Of a DNA stretch of 64,000 bases, positions 21,840 to 32,534 are shown piece by piece. The DNA is from Sphaerulina vaccinii (lineage: Eukaryota > Ascomycota > Dothideomycetes > Mycosphaerellales > Mycosphaerellaceae), in contig JAKUDP010000004.1 of assembly GCA_022570795.1 (NCBI GenBank), positions 372,001 to 436,000 on the forward strand, in the 5' to 3' direction. The notes below the pieces were generated by a model. The model made no database searches. It saw only the letters and a list, made by a program, of their open reading frames with translations, and was not told the origin of the DNA. How positions within the stretch are numbered: position 1 is the first letter of the stretch; each line of letters opens with the position of its first letter. The translations under genes were made by a program, and so were the position numbers.

Positions 21840-22628
21840 ATGCCACCTCACATCACCGTCCGCGACTACATTCGCATACCAGTGAGACCTCGTGGGCACA
21901 GTCTGAGATCCGAAAGCGGAGAACCCACCTCAACACTCGTCCTCACCTCAAGTCAAAACCGCTTCATTGACATCAGGATCTTTAAAGTGGGAGAAGACAT
22001 CCCTCTGATCGCTCGAAATGCAGCAATGCTATCTCTTTCATATCTCGACTGGGCTTTCGCGGGTACTTGCTCGGCAGGCACGATCAGAGACGTCCAAGAC
22101 GGTACCTCAATCCTCAAGGACACGTGGACCCACTGGGTTGACTCTCGCACCACAACTCCAGAGAACGTGACAGATGAAGGTTTCATGTTTCCGCAAATGG
22201 ATGGTAGAATGCTAGAGAAAGGTTCCATGATCAATCCCAGCACCGGAAAACTGGAACAGTATGAGGAGATGTGGAGGGATTTGCCAATCTTAGGATGCGG
22301 AAAAAGGAGTCTCCAAGTCAAGTGTGCTGTGTTGACTACTGAGTCGACAAGAGTCTTGACTGCTGGAGGAAAGGTGGAGAGAGCGAGAGGAATGGTTGTG
22401 AGAATTGGACAGTACTGTCAGGGGATGCTGATAGTCGGAGAAGCACTGGCATTGGAGAGGTGGGAGTGGACGGAGGAAGATGGGTGGCAGAGGAGTGCGA
22501 GGATGGGTGATCTGTTCTTGCCTTGTGGGGTGGCGATGGACTTCCAAAGGTTACAGCTACATGGCAGGATACAGTACGAGGGATTGACATGGCATGTCGT
22601 TGAGAGGGAGGAGGTTGCAGTGCGATGA
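21840..22628 (+). CDS. HRI1: HRI1-family protein
   Basis: A single exon of 262 codons. The N-terminus ITVRDYIR … EPTSTLVLTSSQNRFIDIRIFK, then LDWAFAGTCSAG, is the pattern of the fungal HRI1 family, which folds as two linked beta-barrel domains resembling lipocalin or nitrobindin-like barrels. The second half (CAVLTTEST, RGMVVRIGQYCQGMLIVGEALALERW, CGVAMDFQRLQLHGRIQYEGLTWHVVE) fits the second barrel. In yeast, Hri1 binds the ER translocation protein Sec72 and a role in regulated protein turnover has been suggested; its function is not settled. Length fits the family. No intron is seen. Confidence 0.8.
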   Translation: MPPHITVRDYIRIPVRPRGHSLRSESGEPTSTLVLTSSQNRFIDIRIFKVGEDIPLIARNAAMLSLSYLDWAFAGTCSAGTIRDVQDGTSILKDTWTHWVDSRTTTPENVTDEGFMFPQMDGRMLEKGSMINPSTGKLEQYEEMWRDLPILGCGKRSLQVKCAVLTTESTRVLTAGGKVERARGMVVRIGQYCQGMLIVGEALALERWEWTEEDGWQRSARMGDLFLPCGVAMDFQRLQLHGRIQYEGLTWHVVEREEVAVR

Positions 22629-23169
22629 GGAAGCAATAGGAAAAGGTAACGGTGGAGGCGGCGAGGATTCAGGCGAAGAGAGCCAAGGCCGATGTCGGAG
22701 CGTACCAGCATCAACATCAGCGACAGCTAGAGATGTCGCCCACAAATACACTATTAGCAACACAAGGTGTTTCCACTTGTGTACAGCGTGGTCATAAGCC
22801 GCCCACCGGTGTACATAACGAGTAATATCCTTGGCAAGAGTTCATTATCGAGCAGATTCGGCCTCGCTGGACTGGAATAGGCCTAGTATACTGCCAAGAT
22901 CTGGTGCACACCGGTGCTACACCAGTGTAACACTCGTGCTCACGGTGTTTGTAAGCCACCCACGGGTGTACATGCATCTCTAGCGACAGCGTAGTCCACT
23001 TCAACTTCACCACATACACGACATCAGCAAAGTCGGCTTCGAGCAGAGTGTGCATAGACTTTGACAACAGGATCTTACTCATCAGCCACGTATCATGAGC
23101 TTAGGCAGCAAATAACATATAGGAATGAGCTAAGTCCGCATTCCCAAATCACTCACAAACAGCAACAAC
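22629..23169. other. Intergenic with a dispersed 22-bp direct repeat
   Basis: About 540 bp lie between HRI1 and the macro-like gene, holding the repeat pair listed separately and several GGTGTACA/ACACCGGTG words. This should include the promoter of the downstream gene. Confidence 0.6.
22795..22973. repeat. Two 22-bp direct repeats 157 bp apart
   Basis: Positions 22795–22816 and 22952–22973 are identical at 20 of 22 bases; both begin TAAGCC and end GGTGTACAT. Both copies are preceded within about 30 bp by GGTGTTT. The region between is rich in CACCGGTG/ACACCAGTG words. It may be a cluster of protein sites or a mobile-element remnant. Confidence 0.75.
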
Positions 23170-23922
23170 ATGGCCAGTCAAGCATCATCATCACCTCCAG
23201 TCAAGCTCCCAGATCTCCATCTCCTCTGCATACAACCAGAAGCAAGACAAGCTTTCGAGCAAGCAATAATCGAACACTTCCCAACTCTCCAAAACCATAC
23301 AACAATCACCCACCACGACTGCAGCCTAAAGTTCCTAGACAGGAACCTTCGCTTCTCTGCCGTAATTTCTCCAGCCAATTCCTACGCTCGACTAGACGGC
23401 AGTTTCGACGATGCTCTCGCTAGAGCTTTCGCACCAAATCCGCAAGATTACGATTGGATTACTCGAAAAGCTCAAGCAGTCGTGTACGATAAATGGAGAG
23501 GTTTCGCTCCGCCTGGAACTTGCACTATTGTGAGACTTGATCATCATGAAAGTCCTGCGGTGAAGAATCCTTGGGAGACGGAGTACTTACTTCTCTGTCC
23601 TACGATGAGGACGCCTTCGGATGTGACTTGGGACCGGGAGATTGTGTATGAGTGTATTTGGTCTATGCTATGTGCGATCGATAATCATAATCGTAGCTTG
23701 AGAGAAGAGACGAGCTCTCAAGTTGGGAGTAAAATTACGAGTATTCTTATGACTCCTTTGGCGACTGGATGTGGGCGGGTCAGTAACATGCGCTGGGCTG
23801 AGCAGTGTGTTCTCGCTCTGAAGCATTGGGTGGCTGCTGTCGAGAAGCCCGAGATCTGGAGTCGGGTGACCTGGGACGTGGCTAGTGAGCAGGAGGCAGA
23901 GGTGGAGGCGACTTGGACTTGA
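23170..23922 (+). CDS. Macro-domain-like protein
   Basis: A single exon of 250 codons from ATG 23170, preceded by CAACAAC. The core reads FSAVISPANSYARLDGSFDDALARAF, the place where macro domains carry their ADP-ribose-binding [NS]PAN motif and Gly-rich loop. It continues LLLCPTMRTPSDV and later LMTPLATGCGRVSNMRWAEQCVLAL, matching the second macro-domain loop (P..G.G.G…A). Macro domains bind or hydrolyse ADP-ribose and its derivatives. The NPAN Asn is replaced here by Ser (SPAN), as in several fungal relatives, so catalysis is uncertain. No targeting signal is seen. Confidence 0.78.
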   Translation: MASQASSSPPVKLPDLHLLCIQPEARQAFEQAIIEHFPTLQNHTTITHHDCSLKFLDRNLRFSAVISPANSYARLDGSFDDALARAFAPNPQDYDWITRKAQAVVYDKWRGFAPPGTCTIVRLDHHESPAVKNPWETEYLLLCPTMRTPSDVTWDREIVYECIWSMLCAIDNHNRSLREETSSQVGSKITSILMTPLATGCGRVSNMRWAEQCVLALKHWVAAVEKPEIWSRVTWDVASEQEAEVEATWT

Positions 23923-24069
23923 AGCTGACTGCGTCAGTCAGAGCACCTAAGGTCGCCCAGACCTGAATCGATACAGAGTTCGACAATGGTTCGCAAACAT
24001 CCATTCTTTACAAGGCTATCTTTGCACCATGCTTGCGAGATACATTCTTACACCTTTCAGAAATTGGAC

Positions 24070-27000
24070 TCATGATCCTATAGTCGACGTACTCGTCTGG
24101 ACTGTAGTGGTAGTAATAACTTCTTCTGTCGCCGTAGAGACCGGACAACCCAGCAATGGCAAAATGCTCGTGTCCGCGCCCCCAGTCAGATCGTCCGGAT
24201 CACAAGTCAACAGAGTCGGATCATTGAAGTAGCTGCATCCATATGCAGTACCTTCGCACGACAAAGATCCTCCTGCCATGTCACTCGTGTACGTACAAGA
24301 AGACAAATCCCGTCCATCCGAGGTCAATGGTGTGTAGAAAGACACACTTGACGGGACATCGGCCCAATCGTCTGGTGTGGGAGTGGGCACGCCGTAGACT
24401 ACGTATTCGTTGCCAGCGCAGACGTCGTTTGTGGACCCTGCGGGAATGTAGACGAGGTTGTAGTCGCTGATTGGAATTGCGCCGCCGCCACGAGGAGGAT
24501 AGCGGAGTCTGCGACAGCCGTGAACTTGGAGTTGGCCAATCGATGTGGATGTCTGGACTGTGGTTGTGATCGTCTTCGTTACGAATATGGTTGTCACGCT
24601 TCCTTGCCCTCCACCGCCGCTTCCGCTTCCTCCTCCACCCGTAGGACTAGCTCCAGCTGTCTGATTGTAAGCCCCATCGGACGAGAAGCTGCTATAGATA
24701 GACTCTGCGACATCATCATAATCAGAAATGTCGTTGTTGCCGATCCAGTCTTCGAAGTGTGCTGTATAGAATGGGGCTCCGGTGATAGTAGCTGTGGCAT
24801 CTGTGCCAGTGGTACTGCATCCAACGACAGGAGAGCATGTTGACGAACAGGAACTCGTTGGCGTTGTGATACAGGTCGTTCGGCAGGATGAGTATGTAGA
24901 TGTCGTGCACTCCTGGTCTGGGTCCTCATCCGGATTTCCGATGTAGTTAGGATCGTTGGGATCTCCAAAATTGAATCCTGCGATGTCGATGCCGCCATCG
25001 GGAGGACAAAATGCACATGGATGATTGCAGAAGATGCGGCATCTATGACCACAGCCCGATCGGCATGACGGACTAGGCTTGCCAGTGTGGAAGGTCAGCG
25101 TGGGAAAGAAAGTGTCGGTGGTGGAAGTAGCGTATGGGTAAGGCGGAAGCGTGATGTTTCGAGTTTGCCTTGAGTGCGACACACTACCTGTAAAGACGTA
25201 CTCATTAGCAGTGGAAAGATCTTGGGTAGGATAAACGTACTCTCGCTCAGTGGATTTGGATCATCTGTGATGACAAATGGCGGTAGCAGGATGCTGCTGG
25301 TAGGATTGATTGTCGTCGTAGTGGTATCATTGATAACCACATTCCAGACAGGAATCTCTGTAGTAGTTACAGGAGGTATACTTAGCACAGTAGCTATCAT
25401 ATAGCATTAGCAAGAATGAAAGCATCAGTGAACATAATCACGTACTCTGAGTGATGTCTGTATAGAATGTGGTCGTATAAGTTGATGATGCCGTGGTCAC
25501 CGTTGCTGACGTAGTCCAGCCAACTTGCAAGGAAGTGGTATATGGTGGAAAGGATATGGTGGTCGTAGTGCTCAGCGTTACCTACGAACATGTGAGTGTT
25601 AACACCAGGGCATATGCGTGAAACTTACATTGGGCAAGATCAAAGTGCAAGGAGGGTTGCATTGGACGATCTTAGGATCCGGTTCTGTCCATATGCTCGG
25701 ATCGATGTAGACCACGCCAGAAGAAGAGCCATTACCACCCAGCGGAGAGCCAATATCCCCAGATCCAGCACCTGTTAAAGGTAGCCATAATGCGACCTGG
25801 AATTGTTGTTAGTAGGTGACGAGCTTATACCTCGTACTTCACTTACCTCGCTTGTATAGCCGCTCTGGTTGGAGTCGTTGAAGAATATGGGCGGTGGGCC
25901 TCCTCGCGGTGTGGCCAGCTCGACGGTGCCCCTCGTGAATAGGTTATGCAGCCACATGTTCTCGACGTAGTTGGTTTCTAGAATATGTTCCTGGCAAGTC
26001 TGGGTATCTGAGCAACCAAGTTGGTTGTTTTGGAAGAAAGAGTAGAATCCTGCAGAGTATATGTAAACATCGGAGCTGTTCAGGACTCGTAAAGCCCAAG
26101 CAGACTGGCAATAGTCTTCAGCGCAATCGCTGAATGTTGGATCCATCGAGAATGTTGTCTGTGGAGCATCGAATGGCATGGGCGCAACGGGATTCGGCTG
26201 ATAGTAGGGCGTTTCGGTCTGGACTTCGTATCAGTTCTACTGCGTCTGGCTGAACTTTCGAGGGGGTTCATACCTGCATATGACCGAGATAAACTTGAGC
26301 TGCTCCAGAGATCTGATACTGGTACAGAGTACTATGCTCACTGGATGTGCCGATCAGCCATGTGGGACCCTGAGACTCGACCAAGATCCCACGGCCGTTG
26401 TATATCGACACTTGTGTGTCAACATTCTGTGGCACTCCGTCCAACCCTTCTGTAGCGTGGCCGTTGCCAGGATCATCCAGGTCATGATCAGCAACCCTAG
26501 AATCGTTAGCGAAAACTACGTCAGAATGGCATGAGCCTTTCATACCACGCCCATATGTTCTCAAAGTAGCCAGAAGCACCTTTCGTGACGTGTAGCATCA
26601 TACTGCCAGCAATGCACTTGCTGTCAGGTGATGATATGCCAGTAGGACAGTCAGCTAATTGCAAATCGCTTCCAGCGGCGCCACCGACACGGAAGTGACT
26701 ATCCCACATAGCTGCGGAGCCTTGGCCGCTTTGATGAATGTTCCATTCCATGAAGATGCAACCTGCGGTTGGGCCTTGTGTTGTAAACAGCATGTCCGAA
26801 ATCTCAACGGAACCTGAATCGCCAGAGTTGCCTACTTGAACCAGTACTTTTGGATTGCTTAAGTCCTGAAAGTAAGAGCCGGTGGCCATGAATTGACTCC
26901 AACCCTCGCCTACGATGGCGCTGCCAACTGGTACTTTGATCGTGCCACCAATGAGATAGATTCCAGCTGGGAAGAAGACTACAGAACCGACGCTAGATGA

Positions 27001-28945
27001 CAGGAGAGAGTTGATGGCGTCTGTTTGGTCCCCTGTCATAGCATTGGAGATCCCGTGGTCAGTCGCGACAACGACGCTGCTCACAGACTCGTACTGAGGC
27101 TTCGATCGAACGTAGTATCGACCACTTGGGTCCAGAAGGGCTGAAGGTTTATCGGGCTTCTCCGCAAGATATCCAGTCCGGTATGCACCAGTTCCATCCT
27201 CGGTGAGATACTGCCGACCCATGGCCCAAGAGTCCACGTAGACAGCGCCAGATGAACCAGGAAGGATTGTGTCACCACCATCAATCAATACGATTGCTAG
27301 GAGTCTGTCAGAATGCTATTGTGTTGTTCGACAAAGATGCAACTCACATTGGGAGTTCTCGACTAAAAGATTATCGATCACAACGTTCGGTCGCGGAAAT
27401 TGCTGCGAGAGCGTGATTGCATATGGGACGCCATTGAAGTGAGAGTCGATGACACTGATGGAGCCAGTGCCTTGACTCGAAGGACCTCCGTGCTCTGTAC
27501 AATTCAAAGCAACGTAACAAGAAAGAACGTAGATCTGCTGCCAAGCAAATCCCTAGAATGGGTGAGTTTGAATTTTGGCAGTGTGTTTTGACTTGCTTCA
27601 ACTTACCCAATTCCAGATATGGTTGATCGCAGTCAAGCAAGAGGTGAATTGTATGTTCCGGACTGTGAATTGCTGGCTTCCTATGCGCATGCCATAATCT
27701 GAGAGACGTTCAGTAAGCATTTTGGCATCAGTCCAGCTAAGGCAATAACTCACGTCCACCTGTAATGGTAATATCGGACATGAACCCTCCAGAACCATTC
27801 TCTGTCTACACGAACGATCAGAAACAGACGTAGAAGCAATGCGTAATATACATACGAAGATCCCAACTGCGGTCGCTGGCCCTTGCTCGTCGGACACGTC
27901 CATCTGGATGTCGACATTCTGAATGCTTGTTCCTTGAGCGACCTGCCAATGGATTCCTGTTGGCATGTACTCCTGGTCTCCTTGATGGTTCGACTTCGAC
28001 ATGCCCTTGAGATTCAAATTGATGTTACGAATCTGTCGGAAGAAGTTGTTTTGGTTGATATACCACTCGGCACCATTCCCGCCAGCTACAACTCATGTCA
28101 GTATACATATTGCGGGAAGGGACTCACCGCAAGTGTAACTTACGTATGTAGAAGTCGGTGTCTATGAGTGCAATGCCCGAGAAGTTCTGAGCACCTTGTA
28201 TTGTTGGCCTGTTGTTGGCATCGCCAACGAACTGCGTGTAGAAGTATTGCACGATAGGAGTCGTGATCAAGTAAGTACCAGCAGGGAAGTAGACCAATGC
28301 TCCAAGGGTAGAAGTAGAGCCACAGTCCGCTCCACAGCGATTACCATCAGTGACTGCACGGTTGATAGCGGCAGCTGAAGTCTAATCAGCTGAAGATCGC
28401 ATCCCCACGTCTGCAGAACACTTACTATCGTCCGTACTACCATCTCCAGTGGCACCGTAATCCTTGACATTTCGAAAGAACTTGTATCCAGAAGGGGCGA
28501 GTGGCATCTCGCCATGAGACACGCTTTCAAGCCAGTAACTGCCTCCCTGACGTCTAACGAATTGTCCCTTGATGGATTGCAGTGAAGGCAGAACATGATC
28601 CGAGGAGTTCGTGATAGCATCGATAATGCTGTCGCCTGCCCCAATGAGAGCCTTGAGCGATGCGTTCACTGCTTGCACGACAGGACCAGCAAGCACACCA
28701 GCATCAGGAGCAACACCATATTGGTTGAGCGTATTATCGACCATGTAAGTTGGGGCAGGCTGTTGCGGACAATATCAGTTCCAGCATACGGTGTAGGTGA
28801 ATGTGAGACTTACTGGCTGAGGTCCAGCGAGGTATGGCAATGGAGGTGAAGATCCAAGAGGACCTACGGGTACTGTAACTGATGCTTGAGCAGAACACAG
28901 TTCAATGCCCGCCAGGACGGCGAGCAGTATGGTCAGCTTGGCCAT
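24070..28945 (-). CDS. Secreted GH55-type beta-1,3-glucanase with a long C-terminal extension
   Basis: Fourteen exons on the minus strand give 1398 residues with all phases consistent: 28945–28814, 28759–28426, 28374–28144, 28085–27856, 27805–27754, 27698–27607, 27552–27348, 27296–26546, 26496–26274, 26218–25847, 25796–25629, 25581–25446, 25393–25241, 25187–24070. Introns are 47–58 nt. A signal peptide (MAKLTILLAVLAGIELCSA) is followed by two pectate-lyase-like beta-helix modules, the first starting at VKDYGATGDGSTDDTAAINRAV and the second around GDQTDAINSLLSSSVGSVVFFPAGIY. GH55 hallmarks are IFTENGSGGFMSDITITGG, LVENSQSIVLIDGG and ENIWAWVADHDLDD. Such enzymes release glucose from beta-1,3-glucan. 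From about residue 900 a Thr/Ser-rich, Cys-containing extension follows, with TTVQTSTS near both its middle and its end. Usual GH55 proteins are about 750–1000 residues, so this extension is long. Confidence 0.92.
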
Positions 28946-29303
28946 TGTTCTTGTTGCTCGTCGTATGTCGGGAGCCGTATGGATAGATGCCAGAGAAGCA
29001 GTGCATCGAATGCAAGTTGTGATCCTTGTAGGACGGTTGCAAAGGATCAGGTCCGCGGCGCCCGGCAAATATTTGTTGGGAGGTTGCCACTTCAGCCGTT
29101 CGTGCAGTACAATGTTGTAGAACTAAAAGTTGAAGGATCAGCTAGCGAACTTTGACGAACAGTCCTATGCACACGCTCTCTAACGCAGGGTCTGATTCAA
29201 CTATGCCGTCGTTAAAGCGGATTGTAGGCCCATATCACCTTTCCAATCCTCGAACGCACCATTCATTACTCTGTCTCCTGGTTGACTCTGCGAAGTCGTC
29301 GCG
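28946..29303. promoter_or_regulatory. Divergent promoter of the two secreted-enzyme genes
   Basis: Only 358 bp separate the start codons of the GH55 gene (-) and the metalloprotease-like gene (+). Both encode signal peptides. The short shared region makes co-regulation plausible. I did not find a convincing known operator in it. Confidence 0.6.
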
Positions 29304-30882
29304 ATGGTCCCTCTCAGTGTGAGACTGGACCTAACGCTGGTTTCAATCATTCTCTTCTCTGTCACTGGAGCCTTCCCGCCTGCCGCCATTGACACCGTCT
29401 TCACTGTCGACCTGACAAGTGACGATCTAGGTGGCTGCGGATCACAACAGAATCTTTTGACTACGCAGATTTGGCCAGATTGCGGGAGACTGGCGGATTC
29501 GGGTGCAGCACTTATGGCAGCATATGCGAATGGAAACGATCCGATCGCCACAAGAATCGTCAGTTCCTGGTTCCGCAACCCTCAAGCGGCTGATATCACG
29601 ACAATCACGAGTATGCAAGATTACCATTGCCGCAAACAGACGCTAAGACTTTCGTAGATTCATTCAATGCGGTCCAGCAATTCGTCGTAAGTATCAAGAC
29701 AGTTCTTCGTAGATCTGCGTTGTTCGACTGATGGTTGGGGGTAGAACAGCGGTCCAGCTCCCGTGCCAGCTCCACGTCCGAGACTCTACTGCGACGATTC
29801 TTGGTTGGTAAGTCGCCCAAGCGTGTGAACCTTGCAGAGCCAACCGAGAATTTCGCTGACTTGAACGTCCTTCAGATACCCAAGAACGCAAACGATGACT
29901 GTAAGCACGCTAGTGGAAACGGCCCAAATCCTAGCTGACCGGACTACTTCTTGCTTGCAGATCAGGATGCCAATGGTGATCCTGTCGTCGTCAATGGGAA
30001 GAACGTGCCCATCAGCAGCCAACACTCCGTCGACCAGGGCGCAAGATCCGTAAGTTTCGAGGTATCATGACTTGGAAGTAGCAATCACTCTCTGACCCGA
30101 GCGCTAGTACTTCGCACCACAGTTCGGAGCCTATCTCGTCGATAAAGACTACAGATCCACGAACGGGAAGCTGAATGGCTATTGTAAGTCCCTAGCATTG
30201 CCAGGTCAAAAGATATCGTTGACATGTGTGAACCTCCTAGGCACGAATAAGGGCAGCCAGGGAGTCAGTAGCTCGGCCACGTTCTTCTTCCAGAATGTTA
30301 CTCACGATTCGTACAGGCAACCTCCAACTATTTCTCGCCCAACACGGTCACACTCTGCCCGCAGAGCTTCACGCAGTACGACTCAAGGTCTCTCAACACT
30401 GGAAATCTCAACCTGCAGCCACGCGGGACTCGGACAGGCCAGTGTCAAAAGCTGGTCCCTGATGCGAGCGTCAATGCCGCCACTCTGTTTCACGAGCTGT
30501 TCCACCTAGTCAATGGAGTGCAGAACACACCACCGGCCCCAGCGATGGAAGAATGTACGTACATGTTCCATCATCGCCGACTGGCTGTTGCGAAAGGTGA
30601 CTGATATAACGCAGACCGGTATGCTTCCATTTTGAGGCTGCAATCGCGTCCAAAGATTAATGGAAACCCGGAGACATACTATGTGGGTCGCTCGATTCAT
30701 GACTTCTAGTGAAAGGCCACTGCTGATATGAGACATCCTAGTTCGCTGCGATAGCTTATTGGTATGCGCAGAACACGCAGGCTCCAGTAAGTTGAAAGCC
30801 ATCTTAGCAATGTATTGACGATGCTGATAGACTGTAGAATCAAGCGGACTTCGCCACCGGCGTGGGATATGTTGCCGCATAA
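29304..30882 (+). CDS. Secreted HExxH metalloprotease-like protein (M35/Asp f 2-like)
   Basis: Eleven exons give 335 residues with consistent phases: 29304–29610, 29658–29686, 29745–29807, 29876–29900, 29961–30049, 30108–30183, 30241–30263, 30317–30554, 30615–30682, 30742–30786, 30838–30882. Three exons are 23–29 nt. A signal peptide (MVPLSVRLDLTLVSIILFSVTGA) is followed by a Cys-bearing domain. FSPNTVTLCPQSF precedes the zinc-binding HELFH (263–267, in NAATLFHELFHLVNG), and ETYYFAAIAYWYAQN follows. This order is that of fungal deuterolysin-superfamily putative peptidases related to lysine-specific metallo-endopeptidases. I do not see a clear third zinc ligand, so activity is uncertain. The gene shares a 358-bp promoter with the GH55 gene. 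Confidence 0.83.
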
Positions 30883-31051
30883 TCGATCCTGTCGCGTTGG
30901 CGAAGTCATCGCGCATTGACCGCAGGCCATGGTAGCGATGATTAGATTGGATAAGCAGAGCCGATGTCATGCACATAGCTGCAGTTGTTCAAAGTGTCGT
31001 ACATTCAGTTTATGAGCAGGATCCGACATGCGGTGTCCTCCTTGCATACCA

Positions 31052-31780
31052 CTACTGTGCTTTCAAGATAGGGTGTGATTCCCGAGTCGATCTGGCAAGC
31101 GATTTGTTGTAATCAGAACTCTCCTCTCCTGCCACAAACTCTATGCCATCGGCGCCTTGCTTTCTGAAGCCTCCGAGCCATTTCGCGGTCGGTGTAGCAG
31201 CCACCTGTGAAGCTGTGAGACCTGCGTGGTTCTTGCGATCCATCAAGAAACGCATCCACGGTGCATGCTCCATCTTCGCCATCGACATGGGATAATCGGT
31301 ATAGCCAGTATCCACTTTGCGTGGAGAAGTTGGGTCCACAGGGTCCCAGATATTGTCGTGGTTGTAGTATTGAAGCAGTGCTTTTGCGAAATCCAGATGG
31401 TCGTGAATCGCAGCGATGTGTAGCGGTGTGTTGCCATCATTGTCAGGTTGCACAGGCAATCTTTTGCGCGGTATAGTGATGTAGAGAGGCTCGGGAGGGT
31501 GACGGCAAGTGAAGAGGCGCACCAGTACGTAGAGAATTCGCCAGTCTCCAGTTTCTGCTGCGATGTGAAGGAAGTTCTGCCCAAGTTCATTGGAGCTGCA
31601 CTGCAGCTTAGTGATACACCACTTTTCGTCTTCCATCTCTCTCATAAAACGCTTGAACTCCTCATGCCCTTGCCGAACCGCAGACCATAGCTCAGCGCAC
31701 ACTTCTGGTGGCGGCGGCTCGAATGGGGGGTCAAACTCTTCGTTATCTTTGGCGAGTGCTTCCTCGTCGCTACTCTGCAT
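31052..31780 (-). CDS. Ankyrin-repeat protein
   Basis: A single exon of 242 codons. At least two ankyrin repeats are visible: ELGQNFLHIAAETGDWRILYVLVRLF (about 65–90) and DNDGNTPLHIAAIHDHLDFAKALLQYY (about 112–138). A degenerate third begins NHAGLTASQVAATPTAKWL. An acidic, Pro-rich N-terminus (FDPPFEPPPPEV) comes first and no second domain is present. Ankyrin repeats mediate protein contacts; no catalytic function is implied. Upstream lies the HET-type pseudogene on the same strand, 750 bp away. Confidence 0.82.
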   Translation of the reverse strand: MQSSDEEALAKDNEEFDPPFEPPPPEVCAELWSAVRQGHEEFKRFMREMEDEKWCITKLQCSSNELGQNFLHIAAETGDWRILYVLVRLFTCRHPPEPLYITIPRKRLPVQPDNDGNTPLHIAAIHDHLDFAKALLQYYNHDNIWDPVDPTSPRKVDTGYTDYPMSMAKMEHAPWMRFLMDRKNHAGLTASQVAATPTAKWLGGFRKQGADGIEFVAGEESSDYNKSLARSTRESHPILKAQ

Positions 31781-32534
31781 ATTTGCGAACTTTCAACAAA
31801 GTTGTAGGATGCTCTGAGATCTGCTTGTTGTCAAGAGGCGTGTCAATACAGTCCTACAGCGGCCATGTGAAGCAGAGTGCGCGCCAACATGATCTCAAAT
31901 GCAACGTCAGGGGACGGACCGCATAACCGGAAGCAGATGCGCAGTAGGTTTGTGGTCTTGTTGGTGGCGAGTACTTTGCAGGATGGTTGGGTTGAAGAGA
32001 GTTGGAGGTTCTGTCGCTCCACGGTCCACCGGCATCAATGACAGTCTTGGCAGGACTCTTGGCCAATCATGGCCAAGCCATATATGCGTGAAGGATTGCA
32101 GGAACAACCTAAGCACTCTGCTGAAAAGCTTTACTTCAGCTTCTTCTCATGGATCGCCTCAACAAGGCAATGTCCGGCCATACTTGATAGCTGCATGGAG
32201 ACGATGCGAACCTTCCTGATGCAATGGGCCGAATTGGCTACCACCTGCAAGGTGATCAGCCATTCTACGAGGGCCGTACGAGGTGGCTAGGCCGATCGCT
32301 CACAGCAGTGTCCTCCTAGTAAAACCATTTCCGGACAGTCCAGCTCTCGAATCCGGACTCCATAGTTAGTCTGCACAATTGCACAACGCCTCCAATTGGC
32401 TAAGCTGGACCTGCGTGGTGAGCACCGGCAGCAAGAGCAAAGCGCCTATCGGGACTTCTGCTGCTCCGAATCGCATGAGGTTGTCTGGATCATGGCACCT
32501 TTCTGCGATTTTCACGGAGCTGGATAGCACTTGC
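31781..32534. other. Intergenic
   Basis: About 750 bp lie between the ankyrin gene start and the HET-type gene stop, both on the minus strand. The ankyrin promoter should be here. Open frames are short and featureless. Confidence 0.55.
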
